A DNA stretch of 7,501 nt from Syntrophomonadaceae bacterium (GTDB lineage: Bacteria > Bacillota > Dethiobacteria > DTU022). The first letter of the stretch is position 1. Each line of letters begins with the position of its first letter. Position numbers and translations under genes: made by a program. This document shows, piece after piece, positions 1 to 6,209 of this stretch. A model generated the notes under the pieces. It ran no database searches and had not been told where the DNA came from. It saw nothing but the letters and a program-made list of their open reading frames with translations. Where the stretch lies: assembly GCA_003553895.1 (NCBI GenBank), contig PWFM01000086.1:1-7501 (forward strand). Direction: 5' to 3'.

Positions 1-362
1 GTTTCTAAAAGGCGCGCTTCCCGCATGGAGATGATTTTTTCATCGCACATCCGCTTCAAAAGCTGCCGGACCCGGCCCGGTTCAAATTCATGGCCGTTAA
101 GGCTGCTGATTACTTCCCGCCAGGGACGGGCCTGGCCGGGCTCGATGCGGTAGATGCGGATCCATCCGCCGCCGCCGCGCCTGCTCTCAACCAGGTAGCC
201 TCTTTCGAGCGAAAAGCGCCTTTCGATAACATAATTGATCTGGGAAGGTACGCAGGAAAACTTTCTGGCCAGCTCGCGGCGCTGGATTTCAATATAGCGC
301 TCCGAGCTTAAAGCCAGCAGTTTTTTTAAATACTCTTCGATGCAATCTGTCAGGTTTGGCAT
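1..362 (-). CDS. ctsR: CtsR, transcriptional repressor of class III stress genes (3' end cut by window edge)
   Basis: The reverse strand from an ATG at 362 encodes 120 complete residues before the window ends. The family is usually about 150-155 residues, so roughly the last 30-35 are missing. The N-terminus (MPNLTDCIEEYLKKLL) and the winged helix-turn-helix (about 25-70, with CVPSQINYVIERRF and SLERGYLVESRRGGGGWIRI) match CtsR. Residues 63-66 are the tetraglycine wing, known in the family as a DNA-binding and heat-sensing element. Arg62 aligns with the arginine that the McsB kinase phosphorylates in characterised CtsR. CtsR is a cytosolic dimer that represses clp protease genes and its own operon. 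A weak purine-rich ribosome site (GAAGGG, 372-377) lies 9 nt before the ATG. A promoter and a CtsR operator lie just upstream, which supports autoregulation. By analogy mcsA, mcsB and clpC should follow beyond position 1; they are not visible. Identification is very secure. Confidence 0.96.
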   Translation of the reverse strand, partial: MPNLTDCIEEYLKKLLALSSERYIEIQRRELARKFSCVPSQINYVIERRFSLERGYLVESRRGGGGWIRIYRIEPGQARPWREVISSLNGHEFEPGRVRQLLKRMCDEKIISMREARLLE

Positions 363-387
363 CTTTTACTGCCCTTCCCTTTTAATG

Positions 388-404
388 TCTGACTATCTCT
401 GACC
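388..404 (-). promoter_or_regulatory. CtsR operator (tandem heptad)
   Basis: On the minus strand this reads GGTCAGA-GAT-AGTCAGA, two directly repeated heptads separated by 3 nt whose centre base is A. The established CtsR site is RGTCAAA-NAN-RGTCAAA, so the only change is A to G at the sixth position of both heptads. It begins right after the predicted start point of the ctsR promoter, where bound CtsR would block transcription. The match to the repeat architecture and the position ahead of ctsR make this a strong call. Confidence 0.88.
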
Positions 405-411
405 TTAACTA

Positions 412-441
412 ATGATAGCCTGTTTACGGGGTAAAGGGCAA
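412..441 (-). promoter_or_regulatory. SigA-type promoter of ctsR
   Basis: On the minus strand, a -35 TTGCCC (436-441) is followed after 18 nt by a -10 TATCAT (412-417, 5 of 6 to consensus). Transcription would start near 405-406, immediately before the CtsR operator, leaving a leader of about 43 nt. The -35 is weak (4 of 6), but the alignment with the operator supports the call. Confidence 0.65.
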
Positions 442-555
442 GTTCTACAGGAGTCTTTATGGGGCTTCAGAAGCGATTGAGAAAGATATTGTCCATTAAT
501 ACTCGTTCTTACAGCTTTTTGCTCCGGTTATTGATGCAATCTGTTTAAACAGGCC

Positions 556-1284
556 TTATAAATAGCCTTCCGGGTGACCCTCACCGGGAACCGGATCACC
601 TTCCCAGTAAATCTCGTTTACTCCCTCAACCTCGTAAAGGTTACTGCACAGCTTTTTGTGATCAAGTTTGTCTGGCACTTCTACTAAAAACTCGATATTG
701 ACCATTTCTTTGCCGTTTTCATCCTGCTGTTCGGGGGTGCTCAGCTCGCTTTTGCGGATGTTGACCAGGGCCTCCCCGAGGATCAAACCGATCCGGCCCA
801 GCAGGCCGGGCTGGTCAACAGCCCTGACCACGAGCCTTTTCAGGCGGCGCCGGTAAAACAGGCTTCTTTCCACCCGGCGCAGGGTGAGCAGGCTGATCAA
901 AGCCAGGGCGGTAGTGACAACAGATCCCAGGTAAAAACCGATGCCCACGGCGAGGCCGACACCCGAAACCACCCAGATGGTTGCGGCCGTGGTCAGCCCG
1001 CGGATACTGCCGCGCTGCTGCAAAATGGTCCCGGCTCCGATAAAGCCGATCCCGGTAACCACCCCGGCGGCAATCCGCCCCGGGTCGGGGTGGTAATCGG
1101 GGCCCGCATGTCCCGCAAAGCCGTAAGCGGACACCATCATCAACAGCGCCGAACCGGCGCAGACCAGGATGTGGGTCCGGAAACCGGCCGGGCGGTTATG
1201 CCGTTCCCGCTCATAACCGATCACGCCACCAAGAATGACAGAAAGAATTAACCTGAGAACTATTTCCCATTCACTGATAAACAT
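556..1284 (-). CDS. MgtC/SapB-family membrane protein with C-terminal ACT-like domain
   Basis: This 242-residue protein has the MgtC/SapB membrane domain in its first about 140 residues. Visible family motifs are GGVIGYERERHNRPAGFRTH (19-38), VCAGSAL (41-47), GRIAAGVVTGIGFIGAGTIL (69-88) and RGLTTAATIWVVSGVGLAVG (95-114). About five hydrophobic segments can be seen (near 7-24, 37-55, 70-88, 97-114 and 118-136). The soluble tail (about 150-226) has an ACT-like start, VDQPGLLGRIG. The family is linked to magnesium limitation, acid stress and, in pathogens, inhibition of the F-type ATPase; the exact job of non-pathogen members is unclear. The ATG lies 2 nt after the trxB stop, with a G-rich stretch upstream, so the gene is probably translated from the trxB transcript. 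I see no convincing terminator after it. A perfect 12-bp palindrome at 541-552 has no loop or T-run. Confidence 0.9.
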   Translation of the reverse strand: MFISEWEIVLRLILSVILGGVIGYERERHNRPAGFRTHILVCAGSALLMMVSAYGFAGHAGPDYHPDPGRIAAGVVTGIGFIGAGTILQQRGSIRGLTTAATIWVVSGVGLAVGIGFYLGSVVTTALALISLLTLRRVERSLFYRRRLKRLVVRAVDQPGLLGRIGLILGEALVNIRKSELSTPEQQDENGKEMVNIEFLVEVPDKLDHKKLCSNLYEVEGVNEIYWEGDPVPGEGHPEGYL

Positions 1285-1286
1285 CT

Positions 1287-2222
1287 TTAAAACTGCCCCC
1301 CGTACGTATAGATAGACTGGGCCACCGCAGTGGCGGCCACAGCCCCGTCCGAGGCGGCGGTTATAACCTGCCTTAAATATTTTTGGCGGATATCTCCGGC
1401 GGCATAAACCCCGGGCAGGGAAGTCTCCATCTTGTTATTGGTGGCAATATAACCGTTCTTATCCCTGTCCAGCTCGTGGCCCTCTAAGAAGGGGGCATTG
1501 GCGGTGCGTCCGGCGTAAATGAAAACACCGTCGACGGCCAGGTTGCGCTCCTTGCCGTCCTGCTTCAGCTGTAAGCCCCGGACCTTGTTATCGCCTTCTA
1601 TTTTACTGACCGTAGTGTTCCAGAGCACTTCAACGCCCGGCAGGCTGAGAACCTGGTCCTGCAGCCCTTTGACCCCCCGAAACTGGTCGCGGCGGTGGAT
1701 CAGGTATATTTTTGATGCGAAGCGGTCCAGGAAGATCGTTTCCTCCAGGGCGGCGTTGCCTCCGCCGATTACGGCCACTTCTTTGTTTCTAAAAAAGGCG
1801 GCATCGCAGGTGGCACAGTAGGAAACACCCCTGCCCAGCAGCTCCTGTTCACCTTCCGCCCCGAGCAGGTTCGGCTCGGGCCCGGTGGCAATGAGGACTT
1901 TTTTGCTTGCATATTCTCCGGCCGAGGTAAATATTTTTTTGACCTCGCCGGAGAGAGCCACTTTTTCTATTTCCGCCGTATGCACGGGCACCTGCAGGTT
2001 TTCAAGCTGCTGATTAAGGAGCATCCCGAATTCCGCCCCGGAAATCCCTTCCGGGAAGGCCGGAAAATTGTCCAGCCGGTCGGTGGAAGTGATCTCTCCG
2101 CCAACCATCATCTTTTCCAGGATCACCACCGAAAGGCCGGCCCGGTTGCCGTAAAGCGCGGCCGTTGCCCCGGCCGGGCCTCCGCCCAGGATGGCCAGGT
2201 CGTATAACTGATTTTCTGCCAT
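1287..2222 (-). CDS. trxB: Thioredoxin reductase (FAD/NADPH, low-molecular-weight type)
   Basis: At 311 residues this is the normal length for bacterial thioredoxin reductase, which passes electrons from a reduced pyridine nucleotide through FAD and a redox disulfide to thioredoxin in the cytosol. The FAD-binding glycine motif GGGPAG is at 13-18, the redox pair CATC at 136-139, the nucleotide-binding GGGNAA at 153-158, and the closing FAD motif GVYAAGDIR at 271-279. HRRDQFR (176-182) is the signature usually tied to NADPH preference, so this is more likely an NADPH enzyme than a ferredoxin-dependent one. Position 43 is Glu (GGEITSTD) where many relatives have Gln. A strong ribosome site (AGGAGG) lies shortly before the ATG at 2222. 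It is the first gene of a probable two-gene unit with the MgtC-like protein and diverges from nfu. A related flavin disulfide reductase with another partner cannot be fully excluded. Confidence 0.95.
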   Translation of the reverse strand: MAENQLYDLAILGGGPAGATAALYGNRAGLSVVILEKMMVGGEITSTDRLDNFPAFPEGISGAEFGMLLNQQLENLQVPVHTAEIEKVALSGEVKKIFTSAGEYASKKVLIATGPEPNLLGAEGEQELLGRGVSYCATCDAAFFRNKEVAVIGGGNAALEETIFLDRFASKIYLIHRRDQFRGVKGLQDQVLSLPGVEVLWNTTVSKIEGDNKVRGLQLKQDGKERNLAVDGVFIYAGRTANAPFLEGHELDRDKNGYIATNNKMETSLPGVYAAGDIRQKYLRQVITAASDGAVAATAVAQSIYTYGGQF

Positions 2223-2242
2223 TTCAACTTCCTCCTGTTTTC

Positions 2243-2286
2243 CGTTTATCTTAACCTGTTTATATTGTCAATTTGTCAGCGTGCAA
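2243..2286 (-). promoter_or_regulatory. Candidate promoter region of trxB
   Basis: Two overlapping minus-strand options exist. One is a -10 TATAAA (2259-2264) with a poor -35 TTGCAC (2281-2286) at 16 nt. The other is a perfect -35 TTGACA (2266-2271) with a poor -10 TAAACG at 17 nt. Either gives a leader of about 15-35 nt before trxB. The sequence alone does not decide between them. Confidence 0.4.
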
Positions 2287-2356
2287 GTTTACCTTTTAAG
2301 ATCTATAAATATTATGGGCCATCGGCGAAGTCATGTCAATTTCCAGGGCAAAATGC

Positions 2357-2387
2357 TTGAATGATAGCTGGTGGATTATGATATAAT
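2357..2387 (+). promoter_or_regulatory. Extended -10 promoter of nfu
   Basis: A perfect TATAAT (2382-2387) is preceded by TG one base upstream (2379-2380), an extended -10 element. A TTGAAT at 2357-2362 could serve as -35 with a long 19-nt spacer, which fits reliance on the extended -10. The start would be near 2394, about 45 nt before the nfu ATG. Confidence 0.72.
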
Positions 2388-2438
2388 AGGCATACAGCCA
2401 CAACAGTGAGCTGACACTGCACAAGGAGGCATATAACG

Positions 2439-2660
2439 ATGCAAGAACAAGTTGAAAAAGCCCTGGATAAAATCCGCCCGGCCCTGCAAAGGGACGGAGG
2501 CGATGTTGAACTTGTAGAAGTTGGAAACGACGGAGTGGTAAAAGTAAGATTGACCGGTGCCTGCGGCGGTTGCCCCATGTCCCAGATTACGCTCAAGCAG
2601 GGCATTGAAAAAGTCTTAAAGCAGGAAATTTCATCTGTTAAAGAAGTAGTGGCCGTATAA
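2439..2660 (+). CDS. Stand-alone NifU C-terminal (Nfu) domain Fe-S scaffold/carrier
   Basis: The 73-residue product is a complete Nfu domain and nothing else. It has an N-terminal helix with RPALQRDGGDVELVEV (13-28), a beta region, and the CxxC motif GACGGCPMS (Cys42, Cys45) ahead of a second helix that includes LKQGIEKVLKQE. In this family two subunits use their CxxC pairs to hold a [4Fe-4S] cluster that is passed to target proteins in the cytosol. The length matches other small Firmicute Nfu proteins of about 70-80 residues. A perfect ribosome site (AAGGAGG, 2423-2429) sits 9 nt before the ATG. It has its own promoter and is followed 10 nt after the stop by a strong terminator. Its position ahead of a cysteine desulfurase fits a sulfur/Fe-S role. 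A physical partnership with that enzyme is inference only. Confidence 0.93.
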   Translation: MQEQVEKALDKIRPALQRDGGDVELVEVGNDGVVKVRLTGACGGCPMSQITLKQGIEKVLKQEISSVKEVVAV

Positions 2661-2670
2661 CCGGTTGATT

Positions 2671-2706
2671 AATTAAAAAACCCGGGGAAACCCGGGTTTT
2701 TTAATT
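2671..2706 (+). terminator. Strong intrinsic terminator after nfu (symmetrical)
   Basis: A perfect 16-bp inverted repeat (2671-2686 with 2691-2706) encloses a GAAA tetraloop. The core stem is AAAACCCGGG/CCCGGGTTTT, with six T after the GC part on the plus strand and the mirrored A-run before it. It can therefore work in both directions. It ends only 21 nt before the desulfurase ATG. Confidence 0.93.
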
Positions 2707-2727
2707 GAAAGGGGAAAGCACCACGAC

Positions 2728-3891
2728 ATGGCGGAAATATATCTCGATAACAGCGCTTCCACCCGCCCCCATCCCGAAGTGAGCGACTTCATGGGAAGCA
2801 TCCAGGACAGGGAGTACGGCAATCCTTCATCACTGCACCAAAAAGGGCTCGATTCAGAAAAGCTGCTCGAAGAAGCCCGCCGGAGGATTGCCGCTTTTTT
2901 TAGCGGGAAGGAAGATGAAATATATTTTACTTCCGGGGGAACGGAAGCCAATAATCTCGCCGTCAAGGGAGCGGCGCTGCGCAACCGGAACCGGGGCCGG
3001 CACCTGATTACCAGCCAGATCGAACACCCTTCGGTCTTAAACTGCTTTCGCTACTTAGAAGAGGAGGAAGGGTTTGCTGTCGATTACCTGCCGGTGGACA
3101 GCCGGGGGCTTGTCGATCCCGGACAGGTAAAAGAACTGGTAAATAAGAATACTATCCTGGTCAGCATCATGCATGTCAACAATGAGATCGGCTCCATCCA
3201 GCCCCTGGAAGAAATCGGCCCCCTGATCAAGGCCGGGAATCCTTCGGCATTACTGCACGTCGATGCCGTGCAATCTTTTGCCCGCATGGAGCTCGATTTA
3301 AAGGCCTGGCAGGCCGACCTGGTCAGCTGCAGCGCCCACAAAATCCACGGGCCCAGGGGAGCCGGTGGTCTCTGGGTAAAAAAAGGAACCCTGCTGCAGC
3401 CGCTTTTACACGGCGGCGGCCAGGAAAAAGAGCTGCGGCCGGGAACAGAAAACGTCCCTGCCGCGGCCGGTTTCGGGTTGGCCGCCCAGCTGACGGGCGA
3501 AAGCAGGCAGCGCAAGGCAGATGCTACCAGTAGCCTTAAACTGGCTTTTTACAGGACCCTGCTAAATAGCGGCGTTGAGTTCCATGTTAACGGGCCTTCC
3601 CCGGAAGAAGGAGCGGTGCATATTATCAACCTGTCTTTCCCGGCCCTTCCAGCAGAGGCGCTATTGCACTCCCTGGAAGAACGGGGCATTTTTGCTTCGG
3701 CCGGATCGGCCTGTCATTCCCGAAAACCTGAGCCGAGCCACATCCTCCAGGCCCTTAACCTGGACGACAGGCGCCTCTATAGCGCCCTGCGGTTCAGTTT
3801 TTCCATCAATAACAGCGAAGAGGAAGTAGAGTTCGCCGCCGCGGAGACGGCGGAAGCGGTTAAAGAACTGAAGTCGTTCTTAAACCGGTAA
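2728..3891 (+). CDS. NifS/IscS-family cysteine desulfurase, probable sulfur donor to ThiI
   Basis: This 387-residue, PLP-dependent enzyme would remove sulfur from L-cysteine as a persulfide, giving alanine. The family landmarks are present: YLDNSAST (5-12), SGGTEANNLA (69-78), His100 in QIEHPSV, HVNNEIG (149-155), HVDAVQSF (177-184), the PLP-binding Lys205 in SAHKIHGPRGAG, RPGTENV (237-243), and the persulfide-forming Cys329 in SAGSACHS. The loop around Cys329 is of the NifS/IscS (class I) kind. The gene is followed after 34 nt by thiI. In Bacillus subtilis the matching pair (NifZ and ThiI) makes tRNA 4-thiouridine, and I infer the same here; a broader Fe-S role is also possible. The ribosome site (AAAGGGG, 2708-2714) is somewhat distant from the ATG at 13 nt. 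It starts just inside the terminator's far edge, so its transcription source is unclear. Confidence 0.93.
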   Translation: MAEIYLDNSASTRPHPEVSDFMGSIQDREYGNPSSLHQKGLDSEKLLEEARRRIAAFFSGKEDEIYFTSGGTEANNLAVKGAALRNRNRGRHLITSQIEHPSVLNCFRYLEEEEGFAVDYLPVDSRGLVDPGQVKELVNKNTILVSIMHVNNEIGSIQPLEEIGPLIKAGNPSALLHVDAVQSFARMELDLKAWQADLVSCSAHKIHGPRGAGGLWVKKGTLLQPLLHGGGQEKELRPGTENVPAAAGFGLAAQLTGESRQRKADATSSLKLAFYRTLLNSGVEFHVNGPSPEEGAVHIINLSFPALPAEALLHSLEERGIFASAGSACHSRKPEPSHILQALNLDDRRLYSALRFSFSINNSEEEVEFAAAETAEAVKELKSFLNR

Positions 3892-3925
3892 AGTATCACG
3901 GAGATTTAAGACAAGGAGGACTGCA

Positions 3926-5089
3926 ATGCCGGCAAAAATACTGGTTCGCTACGCAGAGATAGCCCTTAAGGGCAAAAACCGCGGCCTCTTTGAACAGCAG
4001 CTGCAGAACAACATCAAAGAAGCGTTGGCAGGTTTTCAGGCTGATGTAAAAAAGATCCAGGGCCGCTTTTTAGTCAGCGGGCCGGAAGAGGAACGCGATA
4101 AAATACTGGGACGGTTGAGCAAGGTTTTCGGGGTAGCTTCAGTCAGCGCTGTAGAGGAAACCGGGCTTGATATGGAAGACATAAAAGAGCTGGCCTTAAA
4201 AATGGCCGGCCGGGTTAGCGGTGATCAGGAAGAGTTTAGAGTTGAAACCAGGCGGCCCAACAAACATTTCCCTTATCCTTCACCGGAAGTCTGCAGGCTG
4301 GTTGGAGCCTACCTGCAGGAACATATCCCCCACCTGAAAGTCAACCTGGAACAACCTGACTTTACCATTTTCATCGAAATCAGCCACCAAAAGGTTTTTC
4401 TTTATCTCGACCGTCTTGAAGGGCCGGGCGGGCTGCCGGTCGGTATCACCGGCAAAGCCCTGCTGTTGCTTTCCGGCGGGATCGACAGCCCCGTTTCCGG
4501 GTGGCTGGGCATGAAACGGGGCCTGACCATTGAGGCCCTCCATTTTCACAGCTATCCCTTTACCAGCAGGCGATCGCAAGAAAAGGCCGTGGACATCTGC
4601 CGCAAGCTGGCCTCTGCCGGGGGCAGGATTACCCTGCACATGATCAACATGGCTTCTATCCAAAAAGCACTGCGCGCCCAATGCCCCGAAGACCTGGCCA
4701 TTATCCTGCTCAGAAGAATGATGCTCCGGCTGGCTGAAAAGCTTAGCGCAGAGCGGGGGCTGCAGGCCCTGCTAACGGGCGAAAGCCTGGGCCAGGTGGC
4801 AAGCCAGACCTTAGAAAGCATCATGGTAACCCAGCAAGCGACAGGGATGTTAATTTTAAGGCCTCTTCTGGGTATGGATAAAAAAGAAATTGTTAATAAG
4901 GCGGCGGAAATAGAGACTTATGATATCTCCATCCGCCCTTATGAGGACTGCTGCACCCTCTTCCTGCCTCGAAACCCGGTTACCAGACCAAAACTGGAAG
5001 CAGTGGAAAACCAGGAAAAAAAGCTGGACCTTGCAGGCTTGCTGGCAGAAACCTTAGAAACTCTGGAAACAACTCAGGTTGAAGGATAG
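3926..5089 (+). CDS. thiI: ThiI, tRNA 4-thiouridine synthase without rhodanese domain
   Basis: The 387-residue protein has the ThiI order. An N-terminal ferredoxin-like part (LVRYAEIALKGKNR, 6-19) and THUMP domain (about 60-165, with FRVETRRPNKHFP at 104-116) bind tRNA. A PP-loop ATPase domain follows with LLSGGIDSPVSGW (181-193), LLTGESLGQVASQTLE (282-297) and PYEDCCTLF (338-346). It adenylates U8 of tRNA and replaces oxygen with sulfur; family members also supply sulfur for the thiazole of thiamin. It ends about 40 residues after the DCC motif, so the rhodanese domain found in E. coli ThiI is absent, as in B. subtilis and many Firmicutes. Sulfur must then come directly from a desulfurase, presumably the gene 34 nt upstream. 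A perfect AAGGAGG (3913-3919) lies 6 nt before the ATG. It converges on the next gene with 15 nt between stops. Confidence 0.96.
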   Translation: MPAKILVRYAEIALKGKNRGLFEQQLQNNIKEALAGFQADVKKIQGRFLVSGPEEERDKILGRLSKVFGVASVSAVEETGLDMEDIKELALKMAGRVSGDQEEFRVETRRPNKHFPYPSPEVCRLVGAYLQEHIPHLKVNLEQPDFTIFIEISHQKVFLYLDRLEGPGGLPVGITGKALLLLSGGIDSPVSGWLGMKRGLTIEALHFHSYPFTSRRSQEKAVDICRKLASAGGRITLHMINMASIQKALRAQCPEDLAIILLRRMMLRLAEKLSAERGLQALLTGESLGQVASQTLESIMVTQQATGMLILRPLLGMDKKEIVNKAAEIETYDISIRPYEDCCTLFLPRNPVTRPKLEAVENQEKKLDLAGLLAETLETLETTQVEG

Positions 5090-5104
5090 CCGCTGTTAGC
5101 CCGG

Positions 5105-6121
5105 TTAAAGATTCTTAAGCCGGCCCGCAAGCTGATCCTGCTTGACAGCTTCAAGCAGCACTTCCGGGCCCGGAAAACGGGCTTTATCTTCGGTAAGCCG
5201 TGAGAAATAGAGGGCGTCGGTGGGACACCAGTTCAAGCAGCGCAGGCAGTACATGCAGTGGTAGAGGCGGATCGGGTAATTATCCTCATCCAGCTCAATT
5301 AAGCCCTGGGGGCACTGAACCACACAGGTCATGCACTGGATGCATTTATCATGGTGTATGCCGAAACCAAACAAGAAGTAGTTAAGCAAAAAGTCAATGC
5401 CGTATGAGTAGATCAGGCGGTAAGGCAGGCCAAAAATGATGCTCATCGGGGTGGCTATCCTGTAGATATCTTTAACTCCCTTGAAAATATTGTCCAGGTA
5501 TTTGAGAAAAATGTCGATATTATTTCTGGCCTCATCACTTTTCTTGACCAGCAGGCGGCCGCTATTTAAATGGTCAAAGCTTTTTCTCATTACTGCGCTG
5601 GCCGAATAAATAAAGGTCTGGTCAATATGCCCGGCAAAGGTAAATCCTTTATCGGTCAAAACCTGGCTCATAAAATTTTCGTAATCTCCCTGGGCGCCGT
5701 CATGGGTGGCAAAGGAAAAAACCCGCTTCGGTTTCTTGAACCGGGGTAAATCCAGCAGGAAACGAATCATTACCGGGGCGGGTCTGAATCCGTAAACCGG
5801 TGAGCCAAAACCGATAATATCGTAATCATCCCATTCATGCTCCAGGCTTTTTAAAACCGGGTTTTCAGCGGCAGAATTCAAAGCATCCCGCAACTTTACA
5901 TAAGGCCAGGGGTACTTGCTCAATGGCCTTTTTTCTTCAGCCCTGATCGTGTAAGGCAGGGCCACCGGTTTTTTTTGCCATAACACGGTTATATCCGTTA
6001 GCTCTTCAAGGTTGAGCAGGTCACAGCTGTGCCCGCGCTTTTCCATTTGTTCCTGGATTAACTGGGCAAAATGCCTGGTTATGCCCGTCCCTGAGAAGTA
6101 AACAAGCAAAGCTCTGTACAT
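5105..6121 (-). CDS. EFR1-like flavodoxin/2[4Fe-4S] ferredoxin fusion protein
   Basis: I place the start at the ATG at 6121, giving 338 residues, not at a GTG 18 nt upstream (6139). The ATG has an AAGGTGG ribosome site 5 nt before it, and the predicted transcript would begin only about 4 nt before the GTG. The N-terminal half is flavodoxin-like, with an FMN phosphate loop YFSGTGITR (8-16) and GFGSPVYGF (104-112). The C-terminal part has two CxxCxxCxxxCP motifs, Cys260/263/266/270 and Cys289/292/295/299, each expected to bind a [4Fe-4S] cluster. The weakly hydrophobic stretch at 225-255 is too broken to call a membrane anchor. Such proteins, common in anaerobic Firmicutes, are taken as cytosolic electron carriers; their partners are mostly unknown and none is evident here. 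It has its own promoter and is convergent with thiI. Confidence 0.9.
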   Translation of the reverse strand: MYRALLVYFSGTGITRHFAQLIQEQMEKRGHSCDLLNLEELTDITVLWQKKPVALPYTIRAEEKRPLSKYPWPYVKLRDALNSAAENPVLKSLEHEWDDYDIIGFGSPVYGFRPAPVMIRFLLDLPRFKKPKRVFSFATHDGAQGDYENFMSQVLTDKGFTFAGHIDQTFIYSASAVMRKSFDHLNSGRLLVKKSDEARNNIDIFLKYLDNIFKGVKDIYRIATPMSIIFGLPYRLIYSYGIDFLLNYFLFGFGIHHDKCIQCMTCVVQCPQGLIELDEDNYPIRLYHCMYCLRCLNWCPTDALYFSRLTEDKARFPGPEVLLEAVKQDQLAGRLKNL

Positions 6122-6126
6122 CTTAT

Positions 6127-6133
6127 CCACCTT
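6127..6133 (-). promoter_or_regulatory. Ribosome binding site deciding the EFR1-like start
   Basis: The minus strand reads AAGGTGG, one change from AAGGAGG, 5 nt before the ATG at 6121. The upstream GTG at 6139 has no comparable site, so this supports the shorter protein. Confidence 0.7.
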
Positions 6134-6149
6134 CTTCACCTACTTACTT

Positions 6150-6178
6150 ATTATAAAGCAAACCGGCCCGTGAAACAA
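6150..6178 (-). promoter_or_regulatory. Promoter of the EFR1-like gene
   Basis: A perfect -10 TATAAT (6150-6155, minus strand) is preceded after exactly 17 nt by TTGTTT (6173-6178), a 3-of-6 match to the -35. The start would be near 6143, leaving a leader of about 22 nt to the ATG at 6121. The gene can thus be transcribed separately from the hemolysin III gene upstream. Confidence 0.6.
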
Positions 6179-6209
6179 AGGGATTCTAATAAGCAGAATT
6201 GCAGTATTT

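Noticed and set aside
90..311. 73-residue plus-strand open frame
   Set aside because: It lies entirely antisense to ctsR, which is unmistakable; no ribosome site of note.
339..544. Repeat GATGCAATCTGT at 339-350 (inside ctsR) and 533-544
   Set aside because: One copy is coding sequence and the flanks do not match; best explained as chance.
541..552. Perfect 12-bp palindrome CTGTTTAAACAG just after the MgtC-like gene
   Set aside because: It has no loop and no T-run, so it is not a terminator; a 12-bp palindrome alone is too weak to call an operator.
2404..2419. Small hairpin CAGTG...CACTG just before the nfu ribosome site
   Set aside because: Only 5 bp with a 6-nt loop; too weak for a regulatory RNA claim.
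4280..4824. Minus-strand open frames of 90-133 residues within thiI
   Set aside because: Antisense shadows of a well-conserved gene, with no signals of their own.
5099..5123. Imperfect inverted repeat CCGGTTAA...TTAAGCCGG at the thiI/EFR1-like convergent junction
   Set aside because: It has a one-base bulge and no T-run on either strand, so I did not call a terminator.
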